From: Shinisaurus crocodilurus
Lineage: Eukaryota; Chordata; Lepidosauria; Squamata; Shinisauridae
Assembly: GCA_021292165.1 (NCBI GenBank)
Contig: CM037880.1
Span: 29,729,636 to 29,793,635, forward strand
Direction of reading: 5' to 3'
DNA length: 64,000 bases
Below the pieces are notes generated by a model. That model worked only from the letters and a program-made list of their open reading frames with translations, was not told the DNA's origin and did not search any database. The position numbers were made by a program, and so were the translations under genes. This document shows positions 22,201-32,041 of this stretch, piece after piece (position 1 is the first letter of the stretch; each line of letters starts with the position of its first letter).

Positions 22201-22354
22201 TTAATTGTTTACAAGTAATGTGTTAAGGATCAGTGTGATAGTGTACATTAGGGCTTTCCTGTACTGTTAAAGCAAGGCACCCCACTTTACTCTTGTGAGT
22301 CCCAACATGTCCTCATAAACGGGAGTGTGTTCAAGATATACACACACCGTTAGG

Positions 22355-22442
22355 GCACAATGCTATGCATGTTTAGACAGAAAAAAGTCCTACAACTTGA
22401 AGCATGCCCCAGCTATCTAAAAATGCATAGGATTGCGCCCTT
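22355..22442. repeat. Hairpin miniature element (copy 4, shortened)
   Basis: It has GGCACAATGCTATGCATG, GTTTAGACAGAAAAAAGTCC and the mirror end GCATAGGATTGCGCCC, and has lost most of the second arm. Confidence 0.6.
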
Positions 22443-22484
22443 AAAAACTTTTCTTTTGTTAGATGTGCACTTTGGTGTAGCACA

Positions 22485-22618
22485 GCCTTCCTCAACCCGG
22501 TGCCCTCCAGATGATTTGGACTACAGACCCCAGCTTTCTTGACTATTGGGCAGGCTGACTGGGGCTGATGGGAGTTGAAGACCAAAACAGCTGAATGGCA
22601 CCAGGTTGGGGAAGGCTT
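22485..22618. mobile_element. Palindromic miniature element (CCTTCCTCAACCCGGTGCC...CACCAGGTTGGGGAAGG)
   Basis: The ends GCCTTCCTCAACC and GGTTGGGGAAGGC are near-perfect inverted repeats, with 'GGACTACAG' and 'GATGGGAGTTG' inside. It is non-coding. Confidence 0.6.
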
Positions 22619-22654
22619 ATGTAGGAGAAGGGAGAATGCAGCCTCAACAGAACA

Positions 22655-22995
22655 TTAAGGGTGCAATCCCATTGCGAGGCCCGTACGCCCCCCCCCCGAA
22701 CTCAGAGGCTTTTGGGCATCCTATGCAGAGTGGGAGGAGTGGCAGAGGCAATCTTTGCCTTCCTGTCCTTCTGCCCTGTATTTTCTGCTAGACGGGCTTC
22801 CCCCCCTGCTCCGAGGTTGAGTTCCCGACCTGGAGAGCAGCTGGTGTGGTTCTTTCCATGCCGGCTGCAAGGAGGCAGGGGAGGAGGGGTGTTGGAGCTC
22901 CAATTCCCAGGTCCATGGGCAGAGTGCTGTCTCCTCTCCAGCTTCAGAGCTGGGAATCCGAACTATCCTATGGCCCCTCAGACACTGTCTAGGGA
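22655..22995. mobile_element. GC-rich miniature element, 'GTGCAATCC' family
   Basis: It starts GGGTGCAATCCCAT and ends CTATCCTATGGCCCC. It is an inverted relative of 50475-50890, sharing GCAGAGTGGGAGGAGTGG-type and 'CCATGCCGGCTGCAAGGAGG' wording. Confidence 0.5.
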
Positions 22996-24064
22996 CCTGA
23001 TAGGGTTGTTCCCTCCATAGTTGTTGGTTGTTTTTGTTTTTATAACAAAATAGAAGGATATTGCTTTATAAGCAGAGACTTGTTACAGTTTGCTTTTTTA
23101 AAAAAAATGGGGGTACAGATGAGTGCTCTTGTGCTGGGGTTGTACAGTAGGGGAGCACACACAACCTCTTAAGAAAAATGTGAATAAATGTGTAAAGTTC
23201 ACAATTGGGGGAGGGGAGTTGTGAGACTTGTGTCTAAGTATATTGGAGATTACATCACATATAATATCCAACTGATGCCCATGATAGTGTTGTACATGCA
23301 CATTCCTCCACACAACAGTGTGGTGTTTAAAAGAAAAGAAAAGAATGCAACACCCCTGCAACAGATGCACAATCTTGTGGTAAGAAGCAAGATTTATCTG
23401 TAACATATGAGAAACAAAATAAGAAACCAAAGCACATTTATCACACACAAACACGCAATTAAGATTATGCAGAAAGGCTGTCAAATTAGCAAAACAAGAA
23501 TGAATACTAGCTACACCAGTCTTCTAATTAATAATAAGGGGTCCCAAATTCTGATTTCCCATCTCCCAGGTGATTTACTAGGGATGCCACACAGCATGGA
23601 GACTTGACTATTTGATCAAGGGTTTGGGGATTTGCCTTATGAGATGATGCTAATGTGGGTATTTCATGAAGTGAGTCATATGTTTTGGCTGATTCTTGTC
23701 TCCTTTATGCTCACAGAATGTGTAACTCTGCATAGCAATTTCCTTGCCATATAATAGGTGTAAAAAAGGGAGAATGGAACACCCCCACCTTCCTCTTACT
23801 TTATTTTTTTCCATGCTGTGTTTTCTGTCTCTTGTTCCGTCTAGCACTCCTCCCAATTTTGGCTTGTTTTTAGTTCTCCTTTCAACTCTTATCTCCCCCC
23901 CCCCCCCCCCGCTCCTGGGACATTTCTTTCTTCTTTCTTTCTTTCTTTCTGGTGTGTGCCTGTGTATGCACATATCTTGCAAGTGCTAAGATTGGATCGA
24001 CTGTGACATGTGACTGTCAACACTACAAATGTGTCCCCTTTAACTTTTTTCAAAGTTCAAGATA
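22996..24064. other. Unassigned intergenic DNA
   Basis: It holds a C-run at about 23890-23910 followed by (TTTC)n near 23930-23950. No gene is supported. Confidence 0.4.
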
Positions 24065-24072
24065 GAAATTTG

Positions 24073-25509
24073 CAGGGTTGCAATGATTTAAATCAGAATG
24101 ATTTAAATCAATGATTAAATCATTGATTAAATCATCAATAAAAATCGATTTTATTTTATTTTTTTGCAAAAAATCATGATTTTTTGCAACCCTGTCGTAT
24201 AGGTAGCCTAGTAACCAATAATACTGGTAATGTAAAAAAAAAATTAGGAAAGAACTTGATAAAGAGGAGACCCTTAACCTCATTACATATGGATGTAGTG
24301 CTGATCTATTGGCTAAAGATGTGGATATTCCTAATGTCAAGAACCATGTTGTTGCTATTGTAAAGTACTTCAGAAACAACCATTTCGCATCAGCTGCTTA
24401 CAGGGCAACAGGAGCAAAAGCACTGCCAATTCCACAAGATGTTCGCTGGAACAGTGTCGCCGATTGTTTAGAAGCCTACATCAAAAACTGGCCCATCATC
24501 ATGCAAATCTGTGAGGAAAATCTAGAGGAGATCAATGCAGACATCAAAAACAAGGTCTCTAACTGGGGAATCAAAAGAAATGCTGAAGATCTCCTTAAAA
24601 AGCTCGAACCTATTGCTGTGGCATTAGACAAATTACAGAAAGATTTGTGTAGTATTGGTAGGGCAGTTGACATTTTGAAGCAACTTTTGGAAGATCTGAC
24701 AGCTTGCAGAGTATTGACTGCAAATGATCAAAGCAATCTACAAACCCGTTTCAAGCAAGCACTAACACCAGCTCACTATCTGGCTAACATTATGACTCCA
24801 TCTGTCATGGGCAAAAACTTAACAGAAGAGGAGTATGACTCGGGGATGGACTGGGCCAATGAAAACCATCCAAATATAGTTCCAGTCCTAATAAAGTACA
24901 AAGCTAAAGCCAAGCCATTTTCTCAGTATATGTTCAGCAAAAACGTCATCAATTCAGTCCAGCCTCTGGTATGGTGGACTTCACAGCAGGACAAACTGCA
25001 TCAGGAGGTGATCGATGTTGCAGAATAGATGCACACTGCAACTGCCTCCACAGCAGATGTGGAAAGAGTGTTTTCATCATTTGGATTGGTACAATCAAAA
25101 CTGCGAAATCGTTTAGGCTTAGACAAAGCTGCCAAATTAGTGTTTTTGTTTAAAACCATGAATCAAAATCAAAAAGGAAAGTGAAGGAAAAATTAAGTGA
25201 AAGTGATTAATGTAAGTTAAGTAATATGCAGTGTATGACAAATAATTACTGTTGAGGTCGCTTTAAATATGCAAAAATGCAACAATACTCTGTTAAACGA
25301 AACCTATTCTGATTAATGTTTTCTGTATAATTTGGTGTTCTTAACTATTAAGTGTAGGCTATTTGTACATTTGGTTGCCGCAAACTTTGAAATTAATTTT
25401 ACTTTAAAAAATTGGGGGGAAATTGATAAAATAAAATAAAAAATCATTGATTTAAAAAAAAAAGATTTTTTTTATTTTTTGCAAAAAATCATGATTTTTT
25501 GCAACCCTG
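24073..25509 (+). mobile_element. hAT transposon, internally deleted
   Basis: The ends are CAGGGTTGCAA (24073) and TTGCAACCCTG (25509). Flanks GAAATTTG (24065-24072) and GAAGTTTG (25510-25517) match at 7 of 8. A third terminal repeat, GATTTTTTGCAACCCTG, is present internally at about 24180-24196, so 24073-24196 by itself looks like a tiny complete element. The main body encodes the C-terminal half of a hAT transposase with one stop. The termini are full of AATCATGATTT-type palindromes. Confidence 0.8.
24246..25184 (+). pseudogene. hAT transposase remnant (C-terminal half)
   Basis: One frame runs from about 24246 to TGA 25182-25184 with a single internal TAG at 25026-25028. It encodes helical hAT insertion-type sequence (e.g. 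VRWNSVADCLEAYIKNWP, about residues 45-62 from 24309). It ends with the hAT dimerisation motif ADVERVFSSFGLVQSKLRNR at 25050-25115, followed by LGLDKAAKLVFLFK. Intact hAT enzymes have a BED finger and a DDE core further upstream; the finger and first catalytic part are missing. There is no ATG at the head of the frame. Function in trans is very unlikely. The single stop suggests recent decay after the internal deletion. Confidence 0.8.
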
Positions 25510-25646
25510 GAAGTTTGCCCGCTCCCACCCCCAATCTCTTCCAGCCACTGCCAGAAGCTCCAGAAGTGGAGGAGGGGTGTTAGCAGATTTGATCTGTGCT
25601 GCCTGAAGAATAAAGGGGTGGTCAAGGATCATGGGATACCTTAAGG

Positions 25647-25941
25647 CAGCAGTGCCAAACCTCTTTCAGGCTGAGGGCCGAGTTCAATATCAGAGGAGCT
25701 TTCAGGAGTGGTGGGCTGGGCCAAAGGCAAAAGGGGCAGATCCAAAAATACCAGCAGATTTTCACTCAAAGTTCTGTCTGCCAGTAACTCAGCCTTAGGA
25801 GAGGCACATCAACCTTTTAGAATGGGGGAAAATCTGCACAATAGCCAGGAAACCATCAAACGATTAGCAGTGTGGGAGGGGGGCAGAGGGTGGGCCACGA
25901 GGGCCAGATTTGGCCCATGGACCTGAGATTCTGCACCCCTG
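25647..25941. mobile_element. hAT-type miniature element, 'GGGGAACCTC' family (copy 2)
   Basis: It starts CAGCAGTGCCAAACCTCTTT and ends GATTCTGCACCCCTG, with the exact 8-bp TSD CCTTAAGG at 25639-25646 and 25942-25949. It shares interior words with 10474-10820. Confidence 0.85.
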
Positions 25942-25949
25942 CCTTAAGG

Positions 25950-26350
25950 GAAGGAATAGCAGGCTGGCTGGTGACTGGAAAGGGGGGAGGGGCAGAAGTC
26001 GATGGCGAGGAAGAGAACCAAGTGTATGCATTGGGGCTGCTGAAAAAGCACTGGGGCTGTGTGGATCCAACAAGACACTTCCTATGTTCTTAAGCAAGAG
26101 TACCTACTCAGGATCACTTAACGCAGGTTAGTTGTGCCTTAGCTGTTCGTAGAGCCTGACTCTGAGCACACGTTCTTGCTTTGTAAAATTAACACCTGTT
26201 GGAAGGCAGCCCATCCCTCTCCGTGAACCCATGTTTCAAGCTGAACAAGACTCGTCAAAATTGGCCCTGCCTGCTGATTCCTGCATGAGCAGCCAAAGGG
26301 CTCTTTAACCATCACCTTTTATTATGCATTTCAGCAGGACAGCTTCAAGA
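25950..26350. other. Unassigned intergenic DNA
   Basis: No repeat or gene is recognised. Confidence 0.4.
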
Positions 26351-26365
26351 GACAGGACTCGGGGC

Positions 26366-26828
26366 CAGGGACGTCGGAGAGATCTGCAACCGATTCAACT
26401 GGGTTCGGATTTCTATGAATCTGACCCACGGATTCCGCAGCGGGCCAGCTTTTTCTGAGTCACACAGATTCTGCAGACTTGTGGATGGATTTTTTTACTT
26501 TCTGGAATTGTATGCAAATGTAGCTGTACAAAAATATGAAACATATTAAAATAATTAAAAAGAGCAACCAAAAATGTGCATCCCCCTCCCAGGCTAAAGC
26601 AAAAAAATGTGAATTGGGGGGGGGGGGATTTGTGTAATTTTGGTAGGATTCGCATATTTTTGGAAGTGCACATTTGTGCATGTCTGCACTTTCCAACACG
26701 AACGCAAGTTCAGGAAACCGAGAAAAATCCAGTTCTGTCAATGAGTGGATGATGGAACAAAAGACACCTGACAATTCATGAAACACAGACAGAACAGATT
26801 TAACAGAACCTTGTACAGTACATCCCTA
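26366..26828. mobile_element. hAT-type non-autonomous element
   Basis: It starts CAGGGACGTCGGAGAG and ends GTACATCCCTA. Flanks CTCGGGGC (26358-26365) and CTCAGGGC (26829-26836) match at 7 of 8. It is AT-rich inside and has no coding frame. The ends have diverged. Confidence 0.6.
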
Positions 26829-26836
26829 CTCAGGGC

Positions 26837-27130
26837 CGAATGTCAAGGAGCTGGTGGGGTTGGAGCTGGGAACCTGTGGTTTGGTGCACCGCTGCCCCAT
26901 GTGATGAACTATCAGGACAGCAGCTTGGAACATCTTCCTGGCAGCATTCTCAGGCTCTGGACTGGCCCCACCCACTCAGGCTGGCCATTGGGCTGTTTGG
27001 GCTGGGACTTTGCCTGGGCAACCAGGTCTTCCTGTTTTTGCTGTGTGGTCCTTGGCCCTGGTTCACTTCTGAAAGCTGTCTAGGGCTCAGCCAGGATGCC
27101 AAAAGTATTACACAAACTTTTTCTTTGTGT
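26837..27130. other. Unassigned intergenic DNA
   Basis: Short chance frames only. Confidence 0.4.
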
Positions 27131-27134
27131 AATA

Positions 27135-27687
27135 GAAGGGTGAGGAATATCTTTCAGCCTAAGGGCCAAATTCCATTTGGGAGAAGCTCTTGGGGGCTGC
27201 ATTCCAGTGGTGGACAGGGCCAACGGCAAATGGGGTAGAGCCAAAAAATGCCAGCAAATTTTTAGCTTAACGCTCTTACTGACAGTAACTAAGCATTAGG
27301 AGAGACATTTACTTATTTAAAGTATTTTTATCCTGTTCTTCAGCCAAAAGAGGCTCCTGGAGCAGCTTATAATCAATCAGCAAAAATGTCAGAGGGAACA
27401 GGAAAATCTTAAGTAGCCCATTGGCAGGGCTGGTGGAGTGGTCCTGCTTCCCCTCTCATCTCCTCCTGTGGGTCAATCCAACTGGAGCAGGCCCTGATGT
27501 TCCCTTTGGCTGCTCCTGTCTCCTGCAACATTTTAGAATGGGTGGCGAAGGTGCAAAAGCTTGAAAACCACCCAGTGATCAGCCGTCGGGGGAAAAGGGA
27601 CATGGCCATCTAGGGAAGCCCAGAAGGCTGAGTTGGGACCCCAGAAGGAACAGGCTTGGCCTGTGGGTCTGAGGTTCCCCACCCCTG
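27135..27687. mobile_element. hAT-type miniature element, 'GGGGAACCTC' family (copy 3), with an insertion
   Basis: It runs from GAAGGGTGAGGAATATCTTTCAG to GAGGTTCCCCACCCCTG. At about 27308-27400 a LINE-tail-like block (TTATTTAAAGTATTTTTATCCTG...) is inserted in the middle. Confidence 0.6.
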
Positions 27688-27787
27688 GTAAAATACAAGC
27701 TGGTGGGGTGAATCAGTACTTTGGCACCAGGGGACAGGTGGTCATCCCTTCCCTGCATGTACCATTTGCCTCAACGATACTGTCTGG

Positions 27788-27865
27788 ATTCAGACAACAC
27801 ATAACGCACACTCAAGGGTTGAGTATGAGTTGTCATTGAACCGTGGGTTGCTGTCAAAATGTGGG

Positions 27866-27910
<45 letters not shown>

Positions 27911-28378
27911 TTATATTTATATACCCTGCCTTTTTTCCTGAAAGGAACCCAAGGCAGCTTACATAATCCTCCTCCTCCTCTCCATGTTATCCTCACAACA
28001 ACGCTGTGAGGTAGGTTAGGCTGAGAGTCAGTGACTGGCCCAAAGTCACCCAGTGAGTTTCATGGCCGAGCGGGAACTAGAACCCGGATCTCCCGAGTCA
28101 GGTTATCAGGTTAACATGTTAACATGTTATCAGGTTATCATGTTGTCTGAACCCAGCTGAGATAACAAACCATGGTTTGTTAACCATGACCAACCCGCAG
28201 TTCAGAACCCAAAAACTAACCATGGGTTCTCTTCATGGGTTGTTTGTGTTTAACACACCATGGTTTGTTAGCTCGGCTGGGTTCAGACAACACAACAACC
28301 TACGGTTCAACGACAACCCACACTCATCCCATACTCAACCCTGGAGTGTGGGTTATCATGTTGTCTGAACCCAGTCAT
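27788..28378. mobile_element. TIR element with 'GGGTTCAGACAACA' ends, containing a SINE
   Basis: GGATTCAGACAACACATAAC at the left and ATGTTGTCTGAACCCAG at 28130-28158 and 28360-28378 mark TIR-like ends. Inside are repeated self-complementary words such as AACCATGGTTTGTTA. At least two copies appear to be arranged side by side, and the first is split by the SINE at about 27868-28110. Confidence 0.55.
27868..28110 (-). repeat. CORE/MIR-like tRNA-derived SINE (copy 1, head lost)
   Basis: The (TTTA)n tract on the + strand is the A-rich tail. It is followed by CCTGCCTTTTTTCCTGAAAGG and the CORE part TCACAACAACGCTGTGAGGTAGGTTAGGCTGAGAGTCAGTGACTGG. The tRNA-like head stops after CCCGGATCTCCCGAGTC, so the A box is missing. 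Confidence 0.8.
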
Positions 28379-28470
28379 TGTCCTTCCCCAGTGGCTGTTA
28401 GCTGCAAAGGGTGGGGGACAAATACATATATTGTATCTGGCTTTTCCCCCTTTCTGCAGTGCAGCTAGAA

Positions 28471-28499
28471 GTGTGTGTGTGTGTGTGTGTGTGTGTGTA
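28471..28499. repeat. (GT)n microsatellite
   Basis: It is an uninterrupted GT dinucleotide tract. Confidence 0.9.
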
Positions 28500-28940
28500 C
28501 ACGTGATCTTAATCAGGGGAAACAGCACAGAGAGAAAGGGTTAAAAACAGCACATATACTGAGAAGCTTTTTTGGTCATTATGCTGGAGTCCTTGTCGTC
28601 AGCCATTCACGGCTGCGGAGTAGAAGTCATATTATCTTCAGGTTTGAGCATGGCTCTGCCAACAGATAGCCCCCTGGTCCTTTCTAACTTGGCCTGGCTA
28701 TCAATGCTGCAAAATCAAGCTTAGGATGGATCCTCTTCTGGTCAACAGAAGATCTTGATGTTCTGGTCTTGATCCAATGTTCCTATGGCCCATTTTGGAC
28801 AGAACACTAAAGCAGGAGGGCTGAATTCCATTTTGGAGGAGCTTTCAGTGGCTGCACTTCAGTGGTGGCCAGGGCAAAAGGGACAAGACCAAAGGCAACA
28901 GGGGTGGGGCCAAAAAAGCCAGCATATTATCACTTAAAGC

Positions 28941-30277
28941 CAGTGGCGTAGCGTGGGTTGTCAGCACCCGGGGCAAGGCAAGTAATTTGCGCCCCCTAAC
29001 CCGTGGATTTTAGCACTCAAGTCTCTTCCACTAGATTAGTTAAAGAAACCCTTACCCCCTAAGCACATGTATTGTTTGTTATGAAAATACTGATGTAATT
29101 AAAGTAAAATGCATCTAAATACAAGTTTATTTTCACTCTCACCACTACGCCACACTGGCTCTTCCCTCCTCGTCCCTTTTTCCTTTTGTGTCGTGTCTTT
29201 TAAATTGTAAGCCCGTGGGCAGGCAGGGACTGTATTTTTCTTGTTGTTGCTGAAGGGTGGGGTAAAAATGCTTAGAATAAATAAATATGCAGGTTTATTC
29301 CAACTTAATCAATGAACTGGTCACTTAAACCAACTAAAATCTGTGATTAATAGATTCCAATTTCTTTAGTTGGGTAACTGCCCTACTTATTTGTAAAGTT
29401 ATTTTTCTTCATCTTTGAGGCATGTTTCTTTTCTCTCTCTCTCTCACTTGCAATTGCTTTCCTCATATGCAAATGTATTCCGACTTAATCAATTGACTAA
29501 AACCATACTATTAATCAACTCAGATTTTGAGTAATTGGAGGGTAACAGCCCTACCAATTTGTAGTTTTTTCATCATTTTTAATAATTTGCAATAATAATA
29601 TACATTCAACACTTCCTCCAGTGGCTTTCACATTTATTGCAATTTCTTCAATTACTTATTAGTAATAAAAAAAATGGAGAAAATAAATTGGATAACAGAA
29701 ATAAACCATTAGTAATATGCTTAATAATAATAATAATGATGATAATGATAATAATACAACGCATTTCTTCTTAAACTTTCCCCCTTGTGGGCTCCCCGGC
29801 GCTCCAGCCCTCCCGCTCCGGCGCGTTCATTCTCACCCCGCGCCCGCCCGCCCGGTTCCTCCTCGGCTCGCGGCGGCCGCCCGGCAGGACCACCTTCCGA
29901 GGGGCTGGGTGGGTGGGTGGGCGGGCATGCAGGACATCCCCGGCAGCCAATGAGAGAGGCGGGGCCGAGGGGAGGCGAGCCAATGGGCGAGGCGGGGGTA
30001 GGTGGCCACGGGGGCGGGCGCTGCCACAGTCCTGTCATGGGCAAGGTAGGAAGGAGCGCGCGAGGGAGCTCCGGCGGGGCTGGTTGGTCGCTCGCTCGCT
30101 CGCTCGCCGGCCGCGCTCTGACCACCGGGGCGGGGCAGGAGCGCGCGCGCTGGGGCGGCGGCGGCGGCGGGGACAGGTCTGGGCAGACAACCCACGCTAC
30201 GCCACTGCGAGCGCGCCCCCCCAGATGTTGCGCCCGGTGCGGCCGGCCCCCCCTGCACCCCCCACGCTACGCCTCTG
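28941..30277. mobile_element. hAT-type TIR element with promoter-like CpG-rich cargo
   Basis: It starts CAGTGGCGTAGCGTGGG and ends CCCACGCTACGCCTCTG, with the exact 8-bp TSD CTTAAAGC at 28933-28940 and 30278-30285. An additional, perfect 20-bp partner of the left end is present internally at 30188-30207. The first 800 bp are AT-rich, with fragments of a CORE-SINE head (about 29134-29160) and of an L2-like tail (29165-29290). Two diverged copies of a 'TTATTCC(A/G)ACTTAATCAAT' block follow (29290 and 29470). About 29780-30180 is CpG-rich. No transposase is present. Confidence 0.85.
29780..30180 (+). promoter_or_regulatory. CCAAT/GC-box promoter-like cargo with a possible mini first exon
   Basis: It has two CCAAT boxes (29947-29951, 29980-29984), each followed within about 10 bp by a GC box (GAGGCGGGG). 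Further GC boxes lie near 30010-30020. At 30037-30045 ATGGGCAAG is followed directly by GTAGGA, so it reads as a three-codon exon with a splice donor. The arrangement is that of a TATA-less housekeeping promoter plus exon 1. The donor gene is not recognised, and activity is inference. Confidence 0.45.
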
Positions 30278-30599
30278 CTTAAAGCTCTTACTGCTACTGG
30301 CTAAGCCTTAGGAGAGGCATTCCAAACTTTTAGAATGTGGAAAAAACTGTGCAAAAGCCACGAAACCACCAAACAATTGATAGTTGGGGGAAAGGGGCTG
30401 TGGCCATCTGAGGAACGTTGGAGGACCAGATTTGGACCCAATGCAGGCCGGAATTGGTCCCTGGACCTGAGGTTCCTCACATCTGCACTTAACCATAGTT
30501 TAGCACTACCTGAATGAGCCTCAGGCTCGAATGCTTCCTGCTCCCCTACACTCTGGCACAGTCACAAGGAGGAGATCAGGAACATCCACTTTCACTTTA

Positions 30600-30722
30600 A
30601 GGTGGCAATCCTCTGCATGTTTAGGCAGAAAATGTCCTACAACTCCCAGCATTCAGCTGGGGAATGCTGGGAGTTGTAGGACTTTTTTTTCTGTCTAAAC
30701 ATGCAGAGGATCTCACCCTAAA
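30600..30722. repeat. Hairpin miniature element (copy 5)
   Basis: The arms GGCAATCCTCTGCATGTTTA and TAAACATGCAGAGGATC are reverse complements around the CTACAACTCCCAGCATTC / GAATGCTGGGAGTTGTAG core, forming a nearly complete hairpin. Confidence 0.8.
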
Positions 30723-31235
30723 CTAACGAGAATTCATCATTATGTCTGAACAGGTGGAACTCTGGTTAGTTTGGACTATGGTTTGTTAACAAGCCAGAAT
30801 CATATACCCTTGTCTTTTCAAATCAAATCATACAGAAATTTCCCCATTTGCTCATAATCGGAAACTGTGGTTGGTTTAAAAATAGAAGTGAAAGCTTCCC
30901 CTAACAGCCATAAGCTCGCTGTTGTAGTTTGAAACCATGTAGTGTTACATTCAGAGACGGCCCTACCATTAGGCAGGGTGAGGCAGCTGCCACCTCAGGA
31001 TGCTGGTGGCGGCGTGGCAATCCCACTCTATTCCCCCCCGAGTCCCTTAAGCTAGTCTGCCCTACACCCTCTAAACTAGACTGCTGCCCTCAGGTGTGGT
31101 GGAGGGCACTGTCCTGTCATACTGAAGTAAGATTCAACTACTAGTCTGGTCAGATTCTGTACATGGAATAGTGGGTGCTAATTTCTTCTTGGTCTCAGGA
31201 AGCAAATGTCTTGGCCCATCCCTGGTTTCATTTCA
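30723..31235. other. Unassigned intergenic DNA
   Basis: No repeat or gene is recognised. Confidence 0.4.
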
Positions 31236-31239
31236 CGAG

Positions 31240-31402
31240 AAACCAGTTGCTGGGGAACATGGTTGGGAGGGTGCTGTTGCACTCATGTCCTGCCTGTGAG
31301 ATCCTGTGGGCAGCTGGTTGGCCACTGTGTGAACAGAATGCTGCATGAGATGGACCTTTGTTCTGATCCAGCATGGCTCTTCTTATATTCTTATGCGTAT
31401 AT
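31240..31402 (+). repeat. L2/CR1-type LINE 3' tail
   Basis: It has GTTGCTGGGGAACATGG, ACTCATGTCCTGC and GATGGACCTTTGTTCTGATCCAGC...TCTTATATTCTTATG. Related copies are at 20540-20665 and 44165-44300. Confidence 0.6.
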
Positions 31403-31408
31403 CAAAAA

Positions 31409-31657
31409 AAGTAATACCTTGGATTGCAAGTAACTTGGTTTGAGAGCGTTTTGCAAGACAAGCAAATTTTTAAATATTTATTTAATTTTTTTTAACTTGA
31501 TATACAAGTGACGTCTTCCAATACAAGTACTGTAGTACGGCTTAAATTAAAAATCTCTGTACAAATTTTTTTGGGGAATTTCATTTTGATATAAGAGTGT
31601 TTTGGATTACAAGCATGTTTCCGGAACGAATTATGCTCTTAATCCAAGGCATGACTG
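31409..31657. mobile_element. Tigger/mariner-like miniature element (copy C)
   Basis: It runs from GTAATACCTTGGATTGCAAG to AATCCAAGGCATGACTG, followed by TA. It is the same interior sequence as copy A. Confidence 0.75.
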
Positions 31658-31780
31658 TATATAGGAAACTCCAAGTTCAAGTGCAAAATGGGTGACTGGG
31701 TGGGTGCTAAACCCTCCCCCGCCCATGGCATATTTTCTCTCAGTCGATCCCCTGACATCACTCTTCCCTCAGCTGGTGTC

Positions 31781-32041
31781 ATGCCCCCATCGGAAGACTC
31801 CTCCAAGGAGGAAGAATTAGAGGCCCAATGAAGGACGATGCCCAGGCCTGAGTCTTTGTGGGAGCCCTCTGAGGTCCTAGCCCCTCAGGAAGAGGGGGAG
31901 TCTGCCTCAGAGGAGGAGGCTGAGCACCCCTCAAGTCCCAGGGAGCGACGGCACCAGAGGATGTAGGCCCAACTCAGAGAACTTCGGCAACGTGCCAGGC
32001 TGCAGCAGAGGCCTACTCAGGAGGAAAGGGGCTCTTCATGA
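31781..32041 (+). pseudogene. Decayed acidic/arginine-rich reading frame
   Basis: From ATG 31781 one frame runs 87 codons to TGA 32039-32041 with two internal stops (TGA at codon 17, one TAG). These could derive from CGA and CAG. The product is first acidic and serine-rich (SSKEEELEAQ, ESASEEEAEHPSSP) and then basic (RERRHQRM, LRELRQRARLQQRP). This two-part composition suggests a former coding sequence, perhaps of a retroelement, rather than chance. I do not recognise the family. Confidence 0.35.

Larger units (their letters stand above)
28815..30487. mobile_element. hAT-type miniature element, 'GGGGAACCTC' family (copy 4), split by the element at 28941
   Basis: 28815-28940 has the family's left half (GAGGGCTGAATTCCATTTTGG) and 30278-30487 the right half (GCCTTAGGAGAGGCATTCC...GACCTGAGGTTCCTCACATCTG). 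The two join at the CTTAAAGC duplication. Confidence 0.75.

Noticed and set aside
27868..27915. CRISPR-like periodic repeat ((TTTA)n)
   Set aside because: It is the simple-sequence tail of a SINE. There are no spacers, and the genome is eukaryotic.
29721..30311. Open frames in the second CpG-rich cargo, both strands
   Set aside because: The same composition effect applies. Only the ATGGGCAAG/donor arrangement has promoter/exon context.
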